From: CAINVV01 sp037137375
Lineage (GTDB): Bacteria; Bacteroidota; Bacteroidia; Bacteroidales; Prolixibacteraceae
Assembly: GCA_037137375.1 (NCBI GenBank)
Contig: JBAXKJ010000021.1
Location: 48,814-112,813, forward strand
DNA: 64,000 nucleotides
Direction: 5' to 3'
Made by a program: the position numbers and the translations under genes. Shown piece by piece: positions 1 to 9,632 of this stretch. How positions within the stretch are numbered: position 1 is the stretch's first letter; the number at the start of each line of letters is the position of its first letter. The notes below the pieces were generated by a model. That model saw nothing but the letters and a program-made list of their open reading frames with translations, was not told the DNA's origin and did not search any database.

Positions 1-1365
1 GAAAACGAAATCATCATTACGAATGCCAAAGGTGAAGTGAAATTTGGTCATGCAGGAAACTCACTTGCCGATGCCCGAAAATATGCTTCAGCTACCTTTT
101 TCCCTGCCTCAGGGATGATGCCCGATGAGTTGTTGTTTTCAAAACCTCAGTATAATACCTGGATAGAGCTCACCTACAATCAAAATCAGGCAGATATTCT
201 GAAGTATGCTCAAGCGATCCTGACCAATGGTTTTGAACCTGGAGTGCTGATGATTGACGACACCTGGCAGGAAGATTACGGCAAGTGGAATTTCCACCCC
301 GGAAGGTTCACTGATCCCAAAGCGATGATAAGCGAGTTGCATCGGATGGGGTTCAAAGTCATGCTATGGGTTTGCCCCTTTGTTAGTGCCGACCAGACCA
401 TGATCCTAAAGAAATTGATGAAGTCCAAGGCATTCCTGATGCAGCAAAATCAGGATAAGCCAACCTGGAATAAAGCGACAGATCCTGCGATGATCAAATG
501 GTGGAATGGTTATTCTGCGTTACTCGACTTCACTAATCCTGCCGCCGTGCAATGGTTCAATGAACAGTTGGATGGTCTTGTCAGGGATTTTGGTGTGGAT
601 GGTTTTAAACTCGATGCCGGTGATATGAATTTTTACCCGGCGGATGCCTTGTCTATGATCCCGGTATCGCCCAATCGACAGTGTGAATTGTGGGCACAAT
701 TTGGCTTGAGGTTTCCATTAAACGAATACCGTGCCTGTTGGAAAATGGCCGGACAACCTTTGGCTCAGCGCCTGCACGATAAAAATCACACTTGGGAAGA
801 TGTTCAGAAATTGATTCCTCACATGCTGACAGAAGGTTTATCAGGCTATACATTTTCGTGCCCCGACTTGATTGGAGGTGGAAACTGGACGAGCTTTCTC
901 GATCCTAAGACCTTCAATCCGGATATTGTTGTCCGCTCGGCCCAAATCCATGCGCTAATGCCCATGATGCAGTTCTCGGTGGCACCCTGGCGCGTTCTGG
1001 ATGCTGAACACCTTCAGGCAGTAAAAAAAGCCGTCGAAATCAGAAAGAAATTTACCCCACTTATTCTGGAACTTACCAGGAAATCGGCAAAAACGGGCGA
1101 TCCGATCATCAGTTCAATGGAGTATTCTTTTCCCGATCAAGGATTCTTTGAGATCAAGGATCAGTTTATGCTTGGAAACGAGATAATTGTCGCGCCAATG
1201 GTCGGAAATGGAAACCAACGTAAAGTCGTTTTGCCCAAAGGGAAGTGGAAGGCAGATGATGGCGTAATCTACACCGGTGGGAAGGTCATTGAAATTAATA
1301 TACCCATCGACAGGCTTCCTTATTTTATGCTGGTTAAGAAGAATCTAAAGGCGAAACAACGGTAA
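1..1365 (+). CDS. Glycoside hydrolase family 31 protein, 5' end outside window
   Basis: The reading frame is open from base 1, so the N-terminus (signal peptide and N-terminal beta-sandwich) lies outside the window; the GTG at 37 is an internal codon, not a start. The visible part is the GH31 (beta/alpha)8 barrel and C-terminal beta domain. The GFKLDAGD motif at 601-624 carries the likely nucleophile Asp (613-615), and SCPDLIGGG carries the likely acid/base Asp (865-867). The barrel segment with IDDTW and the LWVCPF motif resembles the alpha-galactosidase/MYORG-like branch more than classical maltases, but specificity is inference. It is followed after 19 bases by the next PUL gene, so it is probably co-transcribed. 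It would release an alpha-linked terminal sugar in the periplasm or at the surface. Confidence 0.85.
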   Translation, partial: ENEIIITNAKGEVKFGHAGNSLADARKYASATFFPASGMMPDELLFSKPQYNTWIELTYNQNQADILKYAQAILTNGFEPGVLMIDDTWQEDYGKWNFHPGRFTDPKAMISELHRMGFKVMLWVCPFVSADQTMILKKLMKSKAFLMQQNQDKPTWNKATDPAMIKWWNGYSALLDFTNPAAVQWFNEQLDGLVRDFGVDGFKLDAGDMNFYPADALSMIPVSPNRQCELWAQFGLRFPLNEYRACWKMAGQPLAQRLHDKNHTWEDVQKLIPHMLTEGLSGYTFSCPDLIGGGNWTSFLDPKTFNPDIVVRSAQIHALMPMMQFSVAPWRVLDAEHLQAVKKAVEIRKKFTPLILELTRKSAKTGDPIISSMEYSFPDQGFFEIKDQFMLGNEIIVAPMVGNGNQRKVVLPKGKWKADDGVIYTGGKVIEINIPIDRLPYFMLVKKNLKAKQR

Positions 1366-1384
1366 CATCCTGAACTAAATAACA

Positions 1385-3136
1385 ATGAAAGCAACATTTT
1401 TTCTCCTGTTTATTTGCCTAAGCTTGCATGCAGAAACCTTTTCACAAGAATCGAAAGGCCAAAGCCTGCCCTGGAACACCAATACCAAGCTTAACATTTA
1501 CAGGCCATTACAACAGCTTCCGGGTACGAAACCTGAATTTATTGATCTCGATAACGATGGAGATCCGGACGTAATGAGATATACCACGGCCAATGGTTTT
1601 CCTGTGCAATGGATCGATGATGACGATGACATGAAAGTGACAGACACAGAGGGTGATACGGACAACGATTGCCTGATGGTGGATGTGAATAAGGATGGAA
1701 AATATGGCAGCTATTCAGATGCAGTGATCGACTGGGTGGATACCAACAATGATGGGAAAGCCGATATTCAAATCTTCTCTGAGTTTGCCAGCGAAAAGGA
1801 TAAGGACAAGCCCTGGGGCCCGGGTCATTTCATGGTAAACATGGATTTGGACAAGGACAACATCCTTAACTACATCGACTGGAATACCTTTCAGGTTCGC
1901 TGCTGGATCCACGATGGGAAATCAGACTTTTTCGAGGACTATTCAGGCAATACCTTGTTTTTGAAGATCCATTCTTCGCCTCAACACATTAATGACCTGA
2001 GGTTGAACTGGGAGAATCCATTCCTGTTTTTTGACCCAGATCATGATGGATTAACCGAATGCGCCATCCGCCTGCTCGACAGGCCGACCTATGGCGTGAC
2101 AGGAGATAAATACCTCACCAAACTGACCGGGAAAATTGATTACGTAACCATGGCGTATGACCTGGACAACGATAATTCACCAGGAAATCCCTTCGATTTT
2201 GACATGACTATTACCTTTCGGGGAGGTGGCTTCGATTACATGGACCAGGTTCATCCGTTTAAGAATCTTCGCGGACTGCCTGCTGCAGACCAATATTTTA
2301 TGGATCCCCGGATTCGTCAACTGGAGGAGTTCATCTATCCCGATCATGAGAAAGCGCTGGACCTTGTTTTCAACCGGGGAAAATGGAATGAAGCCTGGCT
2401 GGTTTTCGATGAGGATGACGATTGTGAACGTTGGGAAAGAGTTGAATTACTCGACCCAAAAGATCCTTATACCATTGGCGTAAAGAAGGGTGGACTGGAC
2501 GACAATCCCCAGTCGGATCCTGTTGGAGATCGCGGCGAATGGGATCTGGATAATTCGGGGAATGGAAATTTGTATGTGAGTCCGTTGGATGGGAAGATCC
2601 ATCTCTTCGGCGCGGAGACAGGCTATTGGCGGGTGGACCAAAACGCTTTTTACTACCAGGGAATGGGCGGATTATATGACGGCTACGGACCGGTAAGGAC
2701 ACCTGCCGATCCTACCATTTTTCCGCTGATAAGCTATAAAGATACAGACGGAAACGGCTTCTTTGACAGCATCAGCTATGATCTGAATGGAGACAAGACT
2801 GCTGATTTCACCTTCTCTTTAAAAGAATTAGGTATCAGCGATCAAGCGGAAGTGATTAAAATTAATAAAATGAAATATCCCGATTTCAACAAACTGAATA
2901 CAGCAGTTTCTGAAAACACCTGGAAGAAAGCACTTGCTTTTCAGCAACTTGCCGGGAAGCAGGGAATTAATACCCAGTGGTATGCCCTGCTGAAGAGTCC
3001 AAAATCAATCAGGCAAAAATACAGCTTTGGATATTGGCTTAAATTTTACTTGTTTATGGACTGCCTCGAAAAAGCAAAAAGGGAGAACAATGGAACACTT
3101 GCGAATGAAATTTCAAAGGCCTATTTTAGCAATTAA
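1385..3136 (+). CDS. Secreted protein with DxDxDG calcium-binding repeats, function unknown
   Basis: This 583-residue protein has a signal peptide (about residues 1-20, ending ...LHAETFSQ). The rest is rich in aspartate loops of the EF-hand/dockerin/thrombospondin-3 kind: DLDNDGDPD at 54-62, DVNKDGKYG at 100-108, DTNNDGKAD at 119-127, and DTDGNG plus DLNGDK at 453-470. These suggest several bound Ca2+ ions and perhaps a beta-propeller-like fold. I recognise no catalytic motif. It lies between GH31 and a lyase, with 19 bases before it and one base after its stop before the next ATG, so it is firmly inside the operon. It may be a surface glycan-binding protein, or a catalytic protein of an undescribed family. 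The coding call is secure; the role is not. Confidence 0.85.
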   Translation: MKATFFLLFICLSLHAETFSQESKGQSLPWNTNTKLNIYRPLQQLPGTKPEFIDLDNDGDPDVMRYTTANGFPVQWIDDDDDMKVTDTEGDTDNDCLMVDVNKDGKYGSYSDAVIDWVDTNNDGKADIQIFSEFASEKDKDKPWGPGHFMVNMDLDKDNILNYIDWNTFQVRCWIHDGKSDFFEDYSGNTLFLKIHSSPQHINDLRLNWENPFLFFDPDHDGLTECAIRLLDRPTYGVTGDKYLTKLTGKIDYVTMAYDLDNDNSPGNPFDFDMTITFRGGGFDYMDQVHPFKNLRGLPAADQYFMDPRIRQLEEFIYPDHEKALDLVFNRGKWNEAWLVFDEDDDCERWERVELLDPKDPYTIGVKKGGLDDNPQSDPVGDRGEWDLDNSGNGNLYVSPLDGKIHLFGAETGYWRVDQNAFYYQGMGGLYDGYGPVRTPADPTIFPLISYKDTDGNGFFDSISYDLNGDKTADFTFSLKELGISDQAEVIKINKMKYPDFNKLNTAVSENTWKKALAFQQLAGKQGINTQWYALLKSPKSIRQKYSFGYWLKFYLFMDCLEKAKRENNGTLANEISKAYFSN

Positions 3137-3137
3137 T

Positions 3138-5882
3138 ATGAGGGAAAAAACAAAAATACTGTTTGCATTTATTCTTCTTAATGCTTGTTTGATTGGTGGG
3201 GGCACTTTCCAAAGCCGCGCAGCTTATCCTTTAACAGGCCATCCCCGGTTATTTTTTCTAACTGGAGAAGAAGCTCTTTTAAAGCAAAAATTGAGTACCA
3301 CCCCTAATCTTAACAAGGTACACAACGCAATTATTACCGATTGCGATGACATTCTCACCTTGCCGGTTCAGCAAAGGGTCTTGACGGGAATCAGGCTGCT
3401 TACCGTATCCCGGGAGGCCATTCATCGAATTAGTTACCTGAGCTACGCCTATCGGATGACCAATGATGTTCGCTACGCAAAACGGGCAGAGACCGAGATG
3501 CTTGCCATGGCAGCGTTTTCAGATTGGAATCCTTCCCATTTTCTCGATGTGGCAGAAATGACCTTGGCTATGGCGATCGGCTATGACTGGCTGTACAATT
3601 ATATGGGGTCTACTTCTCGTGTTTCTATTGCGACGGCCATTAAGAATAAAGGAATTGAACAAACCACGGGAACCAAGGCCAATCAGTCTTGGATGACCGA
3701 TAACAACAACTGGAATCAGGTTTGTAACGCAGGAATATCGGCAGGCGTGGCAGCTGTTTTCGACGAGAATCCAACTTATTATCAGCCACTGATTGACAGG
3801 GCCGTGAATTCCATTAAAATCCCAATGGGGGTTTATTCTAACAATGGTGCCTATCCTGAAGGCATGGGGTACTGGGAATATGGGACAACCTTTAATATCC
3901 TGTTTATAGATCTGTTACAACGAATGTGGGGCACAGACAGAGGACTTACAGCCATCGATGGGTTTCTGAAAACAGTCAACTTCGTGACGCACATGCAGGG
4001 AACTGCCACCAAACAAATGAGTGGCGGAGCACTCAAAGCGATCAATCCGCTCCCGTTCAATTTTGCAGATTGTGGCAATGGAATTGGAGTCCAGGTGGGA
4101 ATGTTCTGGCTCGCATCACGCGCAACCGACAAGAGTGTTCTCTACAACGAATTACAAAAACTCGATTTCACGTTAACCTCCAACGTGTCAAGCCTTGTTG
4201 ATAACCGACTGTTGCCATTCCTGCTGATCTGGAGCATGGATCTGAACTTGACCAATCTGCCTGCACCTGTTGAAACCACCTATATTGCCCAGGGTGCAAG
4301 CGCCGTTGCAGCGCTTCGCACGGGTTGGGGAGCCAACGATATCTACCTGGCAGTTAAGGGAGGCACCCCTTCCGGCAACCATGCTCATATGGATATTGGT
4401 TCGTTTGTGATGGAAGCGATGGATATCCGCTGGGCCATGGATTTTGGGATGAGTGACTACAATAATCTGGAAACAAATGGGGTAGATCTATGGAACATGA
4501 GCCAGACTTCTCAGCGATGGGATGTATTCCGCTTGAACAACTTTGCACACAATACTTTAACAATCAATGGAAATAAACAGCTGGTTGCCGCAAATGTATC
4601 GGTCGATAATCTTGTCAATACGGCAAGCCTGAAATCGGTCGACATGAATCTCACATCGGCCTATAAAAACGATGTAACCAGTTGCAAAAGAACGGCTTCT
4701 ATCGTTTCGAACCGATATGTTGAGATCAATGATGTCGTTCAGGCAGGTGCAAAACCACTGACTATCCGTTGGAACCTGCTGACACAAGCTATACCGCAAA
4801 AGGTCAGCGATAAAGTGATAAAGCTTACGCAGTCAAACAAAGCGCTCTATCTGGTCTTTAGCGGAACAGATGCAGTAACTGCCAAAGCATGGTCGACCAA
4901 ACCTCCCACAAGTTATGAAGAACAAAATTCCGATACTTTTTTTACCGGATTTGAATTTACCGTTGCTGCCGGCGCTACCCAGAATGTCTCGGTTAAACTG
5001 GTGCCTGAAGGTGATGCTGCCTTAAATGGCCTTAATATAAATACTTCCGGAACCGTTCTGAACGAGAGTTTTGAGTCATTCAATCTGAATTCGCTCTCTT
5101 ACGAATTTGTCAGCTGGAAAACGAATCCGGCGACCAACGGTGCCTTGAAGGCAATTTTAGGCGATGTAGTTGTCAACCCATATAAGACGGGAATAAATAC
5201 CAGTAATAAGGTTCTGAGGATCATAAGACAAGATGACAGTGAGTATGTTACTTCAGCGAATGCGGGAAATTTCACTTACCGCGGCGTGCAGGCTTATGGT
5301 TACGATTTAAATGTCACTAAACTCAGCGTGATCGAATTCAAATATTACAAAGAAGCTGCCGGCAAAGTAGGAGTGCGTATTTACGATGGCAACGGGAACG
5401 TGCTGATAGTCGACTTTGCCGATCCCAATGAAGGTACCTCAGGATATTCCACTGCCCAATGGAGAACCGCGCAATTCGCCGTCGGTACTCAGGATCTGTC
5501 TAAATTCAATTTTACGGCATCGGGATATCTGCTCATTTCACCCGAACGAAACGGGACTGAATACTATCAGGAAAAAGCAATAACCATGTATGTGGATGAC
5601 GTAAAGATGTTGCCACTTTCAATTACAGCGGTTGAAACGCTGCAGAAAAAGCTCGAATTTACCGCTTTCTATGACCGTTACAACGAACGGATCTGTGTTT
5701 TGAACCTTCCGGCGAACAGCCGTGAAATAAGGTTGTACGATATGATGGGGCGGACCATTCAGGTGGTCAGGGTGTCAGGTAATTATGCACTGCTTGATGC
5801 TGGAACCACGCAAAACAAGGTCTTCATTGTTCAGGTGATAACCTCCGATGGTAAAGGCAGATCTATAAAGGTGAAGCGTTAA
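3138..5882 (+). CDS. Heparinase II/III-type polysaccharide lyase with T9SS C-terminal sorting domain
   Basis: I chose the ATG at 3138 (protein starts MREKTK, 914 residues). It gives a normal signal peptide ending near SRA and begins one base after the previous stop; the open frame extends to 3027, but that would bury the signal. An (alpha/alpha) toroid (about residues 30-390) is followed by the heparinase II/III beta-sandwich, with the family-typical NHAHMDIGSF motif near residue 414. Residues about 640-830 look like a carbohydrate-binding beta-sandwich. The last 80 residues (RLYDMMGRT..., ending GRSIKVKR) match the type A sorting domain of type IX secretion, so the enzyme should be exported and anchored by T9SS. 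It would cleave uronic-acid-containing glycan by beta-elimination; the substrate is unknown. Confidence 0.85.
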   Translation: MREKTKILFAFILLNACLIGGGTFQSRAAYPLTGHPRLFFLTGEEALLKQKLSTTPNLNKVHNAIITDCDDILTLPVQQRVLTGIRLLTVSREAIHRISYLSYAYRMTNDVRYAKRAETEMLAMAAFSDWNPSHFLDVAEMTLAMAIGYDWLYNYMGSTSRVSIATAIKNKGIEQTTGTKANQSWMTDNNNWNQVCNAGISAGVAAVFDENPTYYQPLIDRAVNSIKIPMGVYSNNGAYPEGMGYWEYGTTFNILFIDLLQRMWGTDRGLTAIDGFLKTVNFVTHMQGTATKQMSGGALKAINPLPFNFADCGNGIGVQVGMFWLASRATDKSVLYNELQKLDFTLTSNVSSLVDNRLLPFLLIWSMDLNLTNLPAPVETTYIAQGASAVAALRTGWGANDIYLAVKGGTPSGNHAHMDIGSFVMEAMDIRWAMDFGMSDYNNLETNGVDLWNMSQTSQRWDVFRLNNFAHNTLTINGNKQLVAANVSVDNLVNTASLKSVDMNLTSAYKNDVTSCKRTASIVSNRYVEINDVVQAGAKPLTIRWNLLTQAIPQKVSDKVIKLTQSNKALYLVFSGTDAVTAKAWSTKPPTSYEEQNSDTFFTGFEFTVAAGATQNVSVKLVPEGDAALNGLNINTSGTVLNESFESFNLNSLSYEFVSWKTNPATNGALKAILGDVVVNPYKTGINTSNKVLRIIRQDDSEYVTSANAGNFTYRGVQAYGYDLNVTKLSVIEFKYYKEAAGKVGVRIYDGNGNVLIVDFADPNEGTSGYSTAQWRTAQFAVGTQDLSKFNFTASGYLLISPERNGTEYYQEKAITMYVDDVKMLPLSITAVETLQKKLEFTAFYDRYNERICVLNLPANSREIRLYDMMGRTIQVVRVSGNYALLDAGTTQNKVFIVQVITSDGKGRSIKVKR

Positions 5883-6095
5883 ATTGGATCACGCGAAAGA
5901 GTGCCAAAAAATTCCAGATTAATGGAGTATAGTCGGGCAAACAGCAATCGCCCAGATATTATTCATTTCCGATCGGGGAAATTCTTAACAAGGGGTTTTT
6001 GAAAATATTTCAATGAATTGTCAACCAATAATATAGATGCGAATAGCTTCTAGCCCAACTTCCTTACTAACAGATGGAACTATAACATAAGTTGA

Positions 6096-8180
6096 ATGAT
6101 GAACAGACTACTCTTAATTCTTGCCTTTTCGTTTTGTTTTCCGGCCTTTGCCTTTACGGCTGATTACGCATTTGCCCGCAACGGGTGTCGGATTAGCTTG
6201 AAAAATGATACACTGACACTTGAAAACGGCCTGATTAAAAGGGTGTGGAAATGGAACAACGGAAACCTGATCACTTGTGGTTTACAAAACAAGGAGACTG
6301 GTAATCAGTGGAATACAAAGAATAAGCAGGCCGATCTTTTTCTGCCATCAGAGAGTCAACAGTCCGGGGAAGCGGAAATAGTCTCAGCATTTATCGAAGA
6401 TTCTCCACAGTATTGCCAGCATATCCGCACGACCATTCAATACTCACTGGGCAAGCTGAAGATCAAAAAAATCCTTAAAATTTATCCTGATTGTCCGGCG
6501 ATTGCGACGGAACTCTGGTTCAAGGGAAGCGCCGCAAAGTCCTGGTTCAATGCCTTGCCCAATGCCGTCGATCTGAAGAATATTGAGACGATTACCAGGA
6601 GTGCCGAAGCCGCCAAAATGCCTGTCATGGAACAATTGGTCATCCAGGGAAATCATTGGAAAATCAAGAGCATAGAATTTTTTGATGTCACGGATCGGTT
6701 CAACACCCTCGTTTTTCCGGTCAACACGATGCCTTATCGCCAGGATGCGTTATACAAAGGGAATCTGCTTTTTACTCAGCAAACTGAGACAGGGGAGGGA
6801 TTATTTATTCAAAAAGAAGCGCCGAATTCCAATACCCAGCTCTATTATCCGCAGGGAGATTTCCTGGTAGGGCAGGGAACTTTCAAGGTAATCGGTTTAG
6901 GAATTGACAGTTGCGATATCCATCCTCAGGAATGGCATAAGGGCTACGGGTATGTCACAGGGGTGTACAAGGGTGAGACGCAGCGGGATCTGGCATTAAG
7001 GAATTATCAGCAGCGGGTTCGTCCGTTTCTGGCAGACAGGGATGAGATGGTGATGTCCAATACCTGGGGCGACCGCGGTCAGGATAAGCGGGTAAACGAA
7101 ACGTTTTGCCTGAAGGAACTTGAGTTAGCTTCAAAAATGGGAGTCAGTCGTCTTCAGATCGATGATGGATGGCAAGCCGGGAAGTCGGCAAATTCGGCAT
7201 TCGGTGGATCGTTTAAGGATATCTGGAGCAATCCGGACTATTGGAAACCCGATCCTGTTAAGTTTCCCAATGGACTCGCGCCACTGATCAAGCGGGGCAA
7301 GGAGCTGGGCATCGAGATCTGTTTGTGGTTCAATCCCAGTATCCAGGACAATTATGCTGATTGGGAGAAGGATGCCGCTGCGTTGATCGGCCTTTATAAG
7401 ACCTATGGAATCCGCACTTTCAAAATCGATGGCACCAATATTCCCAATAAGGAAGCCGAAATCCGGTTGCGAAAATTGTATGAAACCGTCATGCAGGCTA
7501 CGGAATGGAAGGCTGTCCTGAATTTGGACGCTACGGCAGGAAGGCGTGGCGGATATTTCTATTTCAACGAATATGGAAATTTCTTTTTGGAGAACAGGTA
7601 TACCGACTGGGCCAATTATTATCCATACCGGACTTTGCGGAACCTATGGATGCTTTCGCAGTACCTGCCCCCACAAGGATTACAGATTGAGTTCCTAAAT
7701 AAATGGCGCAACAGGGATAAATACGTCAACGACAGATTTGCGCCGGAAAATTATTCCTTCGATTATCTTTTTGCCATTACCATGATGGCGCAGCCTTTGG
7801 CATGGATGGAACTGGCCAATCTTCCTGAGGAAGCATTCTCCACCGGAGAAACGATCAAGAAATACCGGGCGATTCAGCACGATCTGCACAAAGGGATGAT
7901 CTTCCCGATTGGGGATGAACCGGATGGCAGAAGTTGGTGTGGTTTTCAGTCAATCCAGCGGCAGCAAGGGTATTTGCTGGTTTTTCGTGAGGATAACGAG
8001 CAAAAAACAGCCCTTCTCGCTACCAGGCTAATGCCGGATAAACAGGTTAGGTTGAAGCTTATTTTGGGAGAAGGGAAAGATTTTCAATGCAAAACAGGAA
8101 AGAACGGCGAGATCAGTTTCTCTCTTCCAAAACCAAATAATTTTGCACTTTATCAATTTGAATATCAGGACAAAAAATGA
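6096..8180 (+). CDS. GH36-type alpha-galactosidase
   Basis: This 694-residue secreted enzyme has a signal peptide of about 20 residues (ending AFA). The N-terminal beta-sandwich (about 30-310) precedes a TIM barrel. The barrel has the clan GH-D signatures RLQIDDGWQAG (about residue 356) and FKIDGTN, whose Asp445 is the likely nucleophile. Length and layout fit GH36. Alpha-galactosidase is the commonest activity; alpha-N-acetylgalactosaminidase is possible. The start is ATGATG after a 213-base gap, the first sizeable gap in the operon, so a promoter may lie there, although I found no good TAnnTTTG match. The stop overlaps the next start as ATGA, indicating translational coupling with the DUF4832 protein. 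Confidence 0.87.
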   Translation: MMNRLLLILAFSFCFPAFAFTADYAFARNGCRISLKNDTLTLENGLIKRVWKWNNGNLITCGLQNKETGNQWNTKNKQADLFLPSESQQSGEAEIVSAFIEDSPQYCQHIRTTIQYSLGKLKIKKILKIYPDCPAIATELWFKGSAAKSWFNALPNAVDLKNIETITRSAEAAKMPVMEQLVIQGNHWKIKSIEFFDVTDRFNTLVFPVNTMPYRQDALYKGNLLFTQQTETGEGLFIQKEAPNSNTQLYYPQGDFLVGQGTFKVIGLGIDSCDIHPQEWHKGYGYVTGVYKGETQRDLALRNYQQRVRPFLADRDEMVMSNTWGDRGQDKRVNETFCLKELELASKMGVSRLQIDDGWQAGKSANSAFGGSFKDIWSNPDYWKPDPVKFPNGLAPLIKRGKELGIEICLWFNPSIQDNYADWEKDAAALIGLYKTYGIRTFKIDGTNIPNKEAEIRLRKLYETVMQATEWKAVLNLDATAGRRGGYFYFNEYGNFFLENRYTDWANYYPYRTLRNLWMLSQYLPPQGLQIEFLNKWRNRDKYVNDRFAPENYSFDYLFAITMMAQPLAWMELANLPEEAFSTGETIKKYRAIQHDLHKGMIFPIGDEPDGRSWCGFQSIQRQQGYLLVFREDNEQKTALLATRLMPDKQVRLKLILGEGKDFQCKTGKNGEISFSLPKPNNFALYQFEYQDKK

Positions 8181-9631
8181 ACACATCCCCTTTAAAAAAT
8201 CTTTGGCTGCTGTTGGTGCTTCTGTCAGCCGTCCTCTTTGTATCCGGCGCGGACAAAAAAAAGTCTGCTCTCAAAGAAATGTTCGTTACGGTAAAACCGG
8301 CAATTTCTGACAAGCCCATCGTCAATCCGGGTAAGGGCTGGGTAGCATATGGGAAAGCGGAAAATCAGCCCAAAGGGGTATTAGCCCTGTCTTCATTGGG
8401 CTACACCCGCTTTCAGTGGGGGGAAATTGAGCCGGAAGAAGGGGTCTATCACTGGGAAATCATTGATAATGCAATTAAATCCTGGTCGGATGCAGGCAAA
8501 CAATTTGCATTTGGGGTGATGTGTGCCAGCACTCACTCCAGGAGTTTTTGGGTCACACCAAAGTGGGTTTTTGATGCGGGCGCCAAATATGATTCCTTCG
8601 AATTAAAGGACATCAAATTGAGTACAACGGGGAATCCGGGTACGAAATTGGTACCTGTCTTCGATGATCCGGTGTTTCTTACAAAGCTGAAAATCTTCGT
8701 TCAGGCAATGGCTGCGCGTTATGATGGTCATCCGAATGTGGCTTTCATCGATATCCGTTCCTATGGCAACTGGGGTGAGGGGCACATGTATCCGTTTGGG
8801 AAACCGGATATTTCGGCAGAAAAATTCAAGGAACACATTCAGATTCACAGGGATGCTTTTAAGAAGACACTTCTCCAACTCCCTACCGGGAAACACGCAG
8901 AATTTCTTCCGGTGCAGGATTGGGCAGTCTCGATTGGCGTCGGTCTTAGACGGGACGGCATTTGTGGGAACAGCGATGGCAGTGAGGTGAGCATTTGTGG
9001 CGGGAAGATGCCTGCCGTTTTTGAGTTTTACGGCTCTTACGAAATGATGAAAGGACTCGGATGGTGGGACGGAAAAAAGGACAAGGAAGGTAGAGGATTC
9101 CGACTGGCAGACTGTGTGGAGACCGGCAAGCCAACTTATTGCGATTTGAGCCGCGGCGGGACTTCCGGATTAACGATGTTGAAAGAAGATTCTGCGCTTG
9201 TTGCCAAGCTTACCAATCGTTTAGGATACCATCTGGTCATTTCTGAAGTGAAATATCCGGGGAGTATTCAGGCAGGAAAATCAGCCAAAATTTGGATTGA
9301 CTGGTTAAACAAAGGAGTGGCCAATATATTTATTCCTTCTAGAGTTTCTTTTGCTTTGATATCAAAAGAGGGGAAAGTGGTTGGGATTTGCGATGCTGCT
9401 GCCTCTAATCCGGTTCAATGGCAACCTGGTCAATTAACGAAAATTCAGGATCAATTGACCTTCAAAAAAATTACACCCGGAGACTACATTTTGGCTGTCG
9501 GCATCCGCCAACCCAACGATGGGATGAAACCGTCTATCAAACTTGGGATTGAACTTAAGACGAATGATGGCTGGTATGAAATTGGTCCAATAACAGTTAC
9601 AGGCAAAAAGAAATCAAACAAAAACTTGTGA
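8177..9631 (+). CDS. Secreted DUF4832-like TIM-barrel protein, putative glycoside hydrolase
   Basis: The 484-residue protein starts with a signal peptide (to about residue 24). The first 300 residues read like a clan GH-A barrel: NPGKGW near the N-terminus, FQWGEIEPEEG followed by the W-E-I-I segment as in GH42-like proteins, and SYGNWGEGH, where Glu201 is a plausible acid/base. The C-terminal 130 residues (from GYHLVISEVKYPG) form the beta-sandwich usually annotated as DUF4832. No member that I know of has a firm biochemical assignment. The gene overlaps the GH36 stop by four bases and ends one base before the next start, so the three genes are made together and probably act on the same side chain. 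Confidence 0.8.
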   Translation: MNTSPLKNLWLLLVLLSAVLFVSGADKKKSALKEMFVTVKPAISDKPIVNPGKGWVAYGKAENQPKGVLALSSLGYTRFQWGEIEPEEGVYHWEIIDNAIKSWSDAGKQFAFGVMCASTHSRSFWVTPKWVFDAGAKYDSFELKDIKLSTTGNPGTKLVPVFDDPVFLTKLKIFVQAMAARYDGHPNVAFIDIRSYGNWGEGHMYPFGKPDISAEKFKEHIQIHRDAFKKTLLQLPTGKHAEFLPVQDWAVSIGVGLRRDGICGNSDGSEVSICGGKMPAVFEFYGSYEMMKGLGWWDGKKDKEGRGFRLADCVETGKPTYCDLSRGGTSGLTMLKEDSALVAKLTNRLGYHLVISEVKYPGSIQAGKSAKIWIDWLNKGVANIFIPSRVSFALISKEGKVVGICDAAASNPVQWQPGQLTKIQDQLTFKKITPGDYILAVGIRQPNDGMKPSIKLGIELKTNDGWYEIGPITVTGKKKSNKNL

Positions 9632-9632
9632 T

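Noticed and set aside
3027..3137. N-terminal extension of the T9SS lyase back to 3027
   Set aside because: It overlaps the previous gene by 110 bases and would place 37 charged residues before the signal peptide; ATG 3138 is the natural start.
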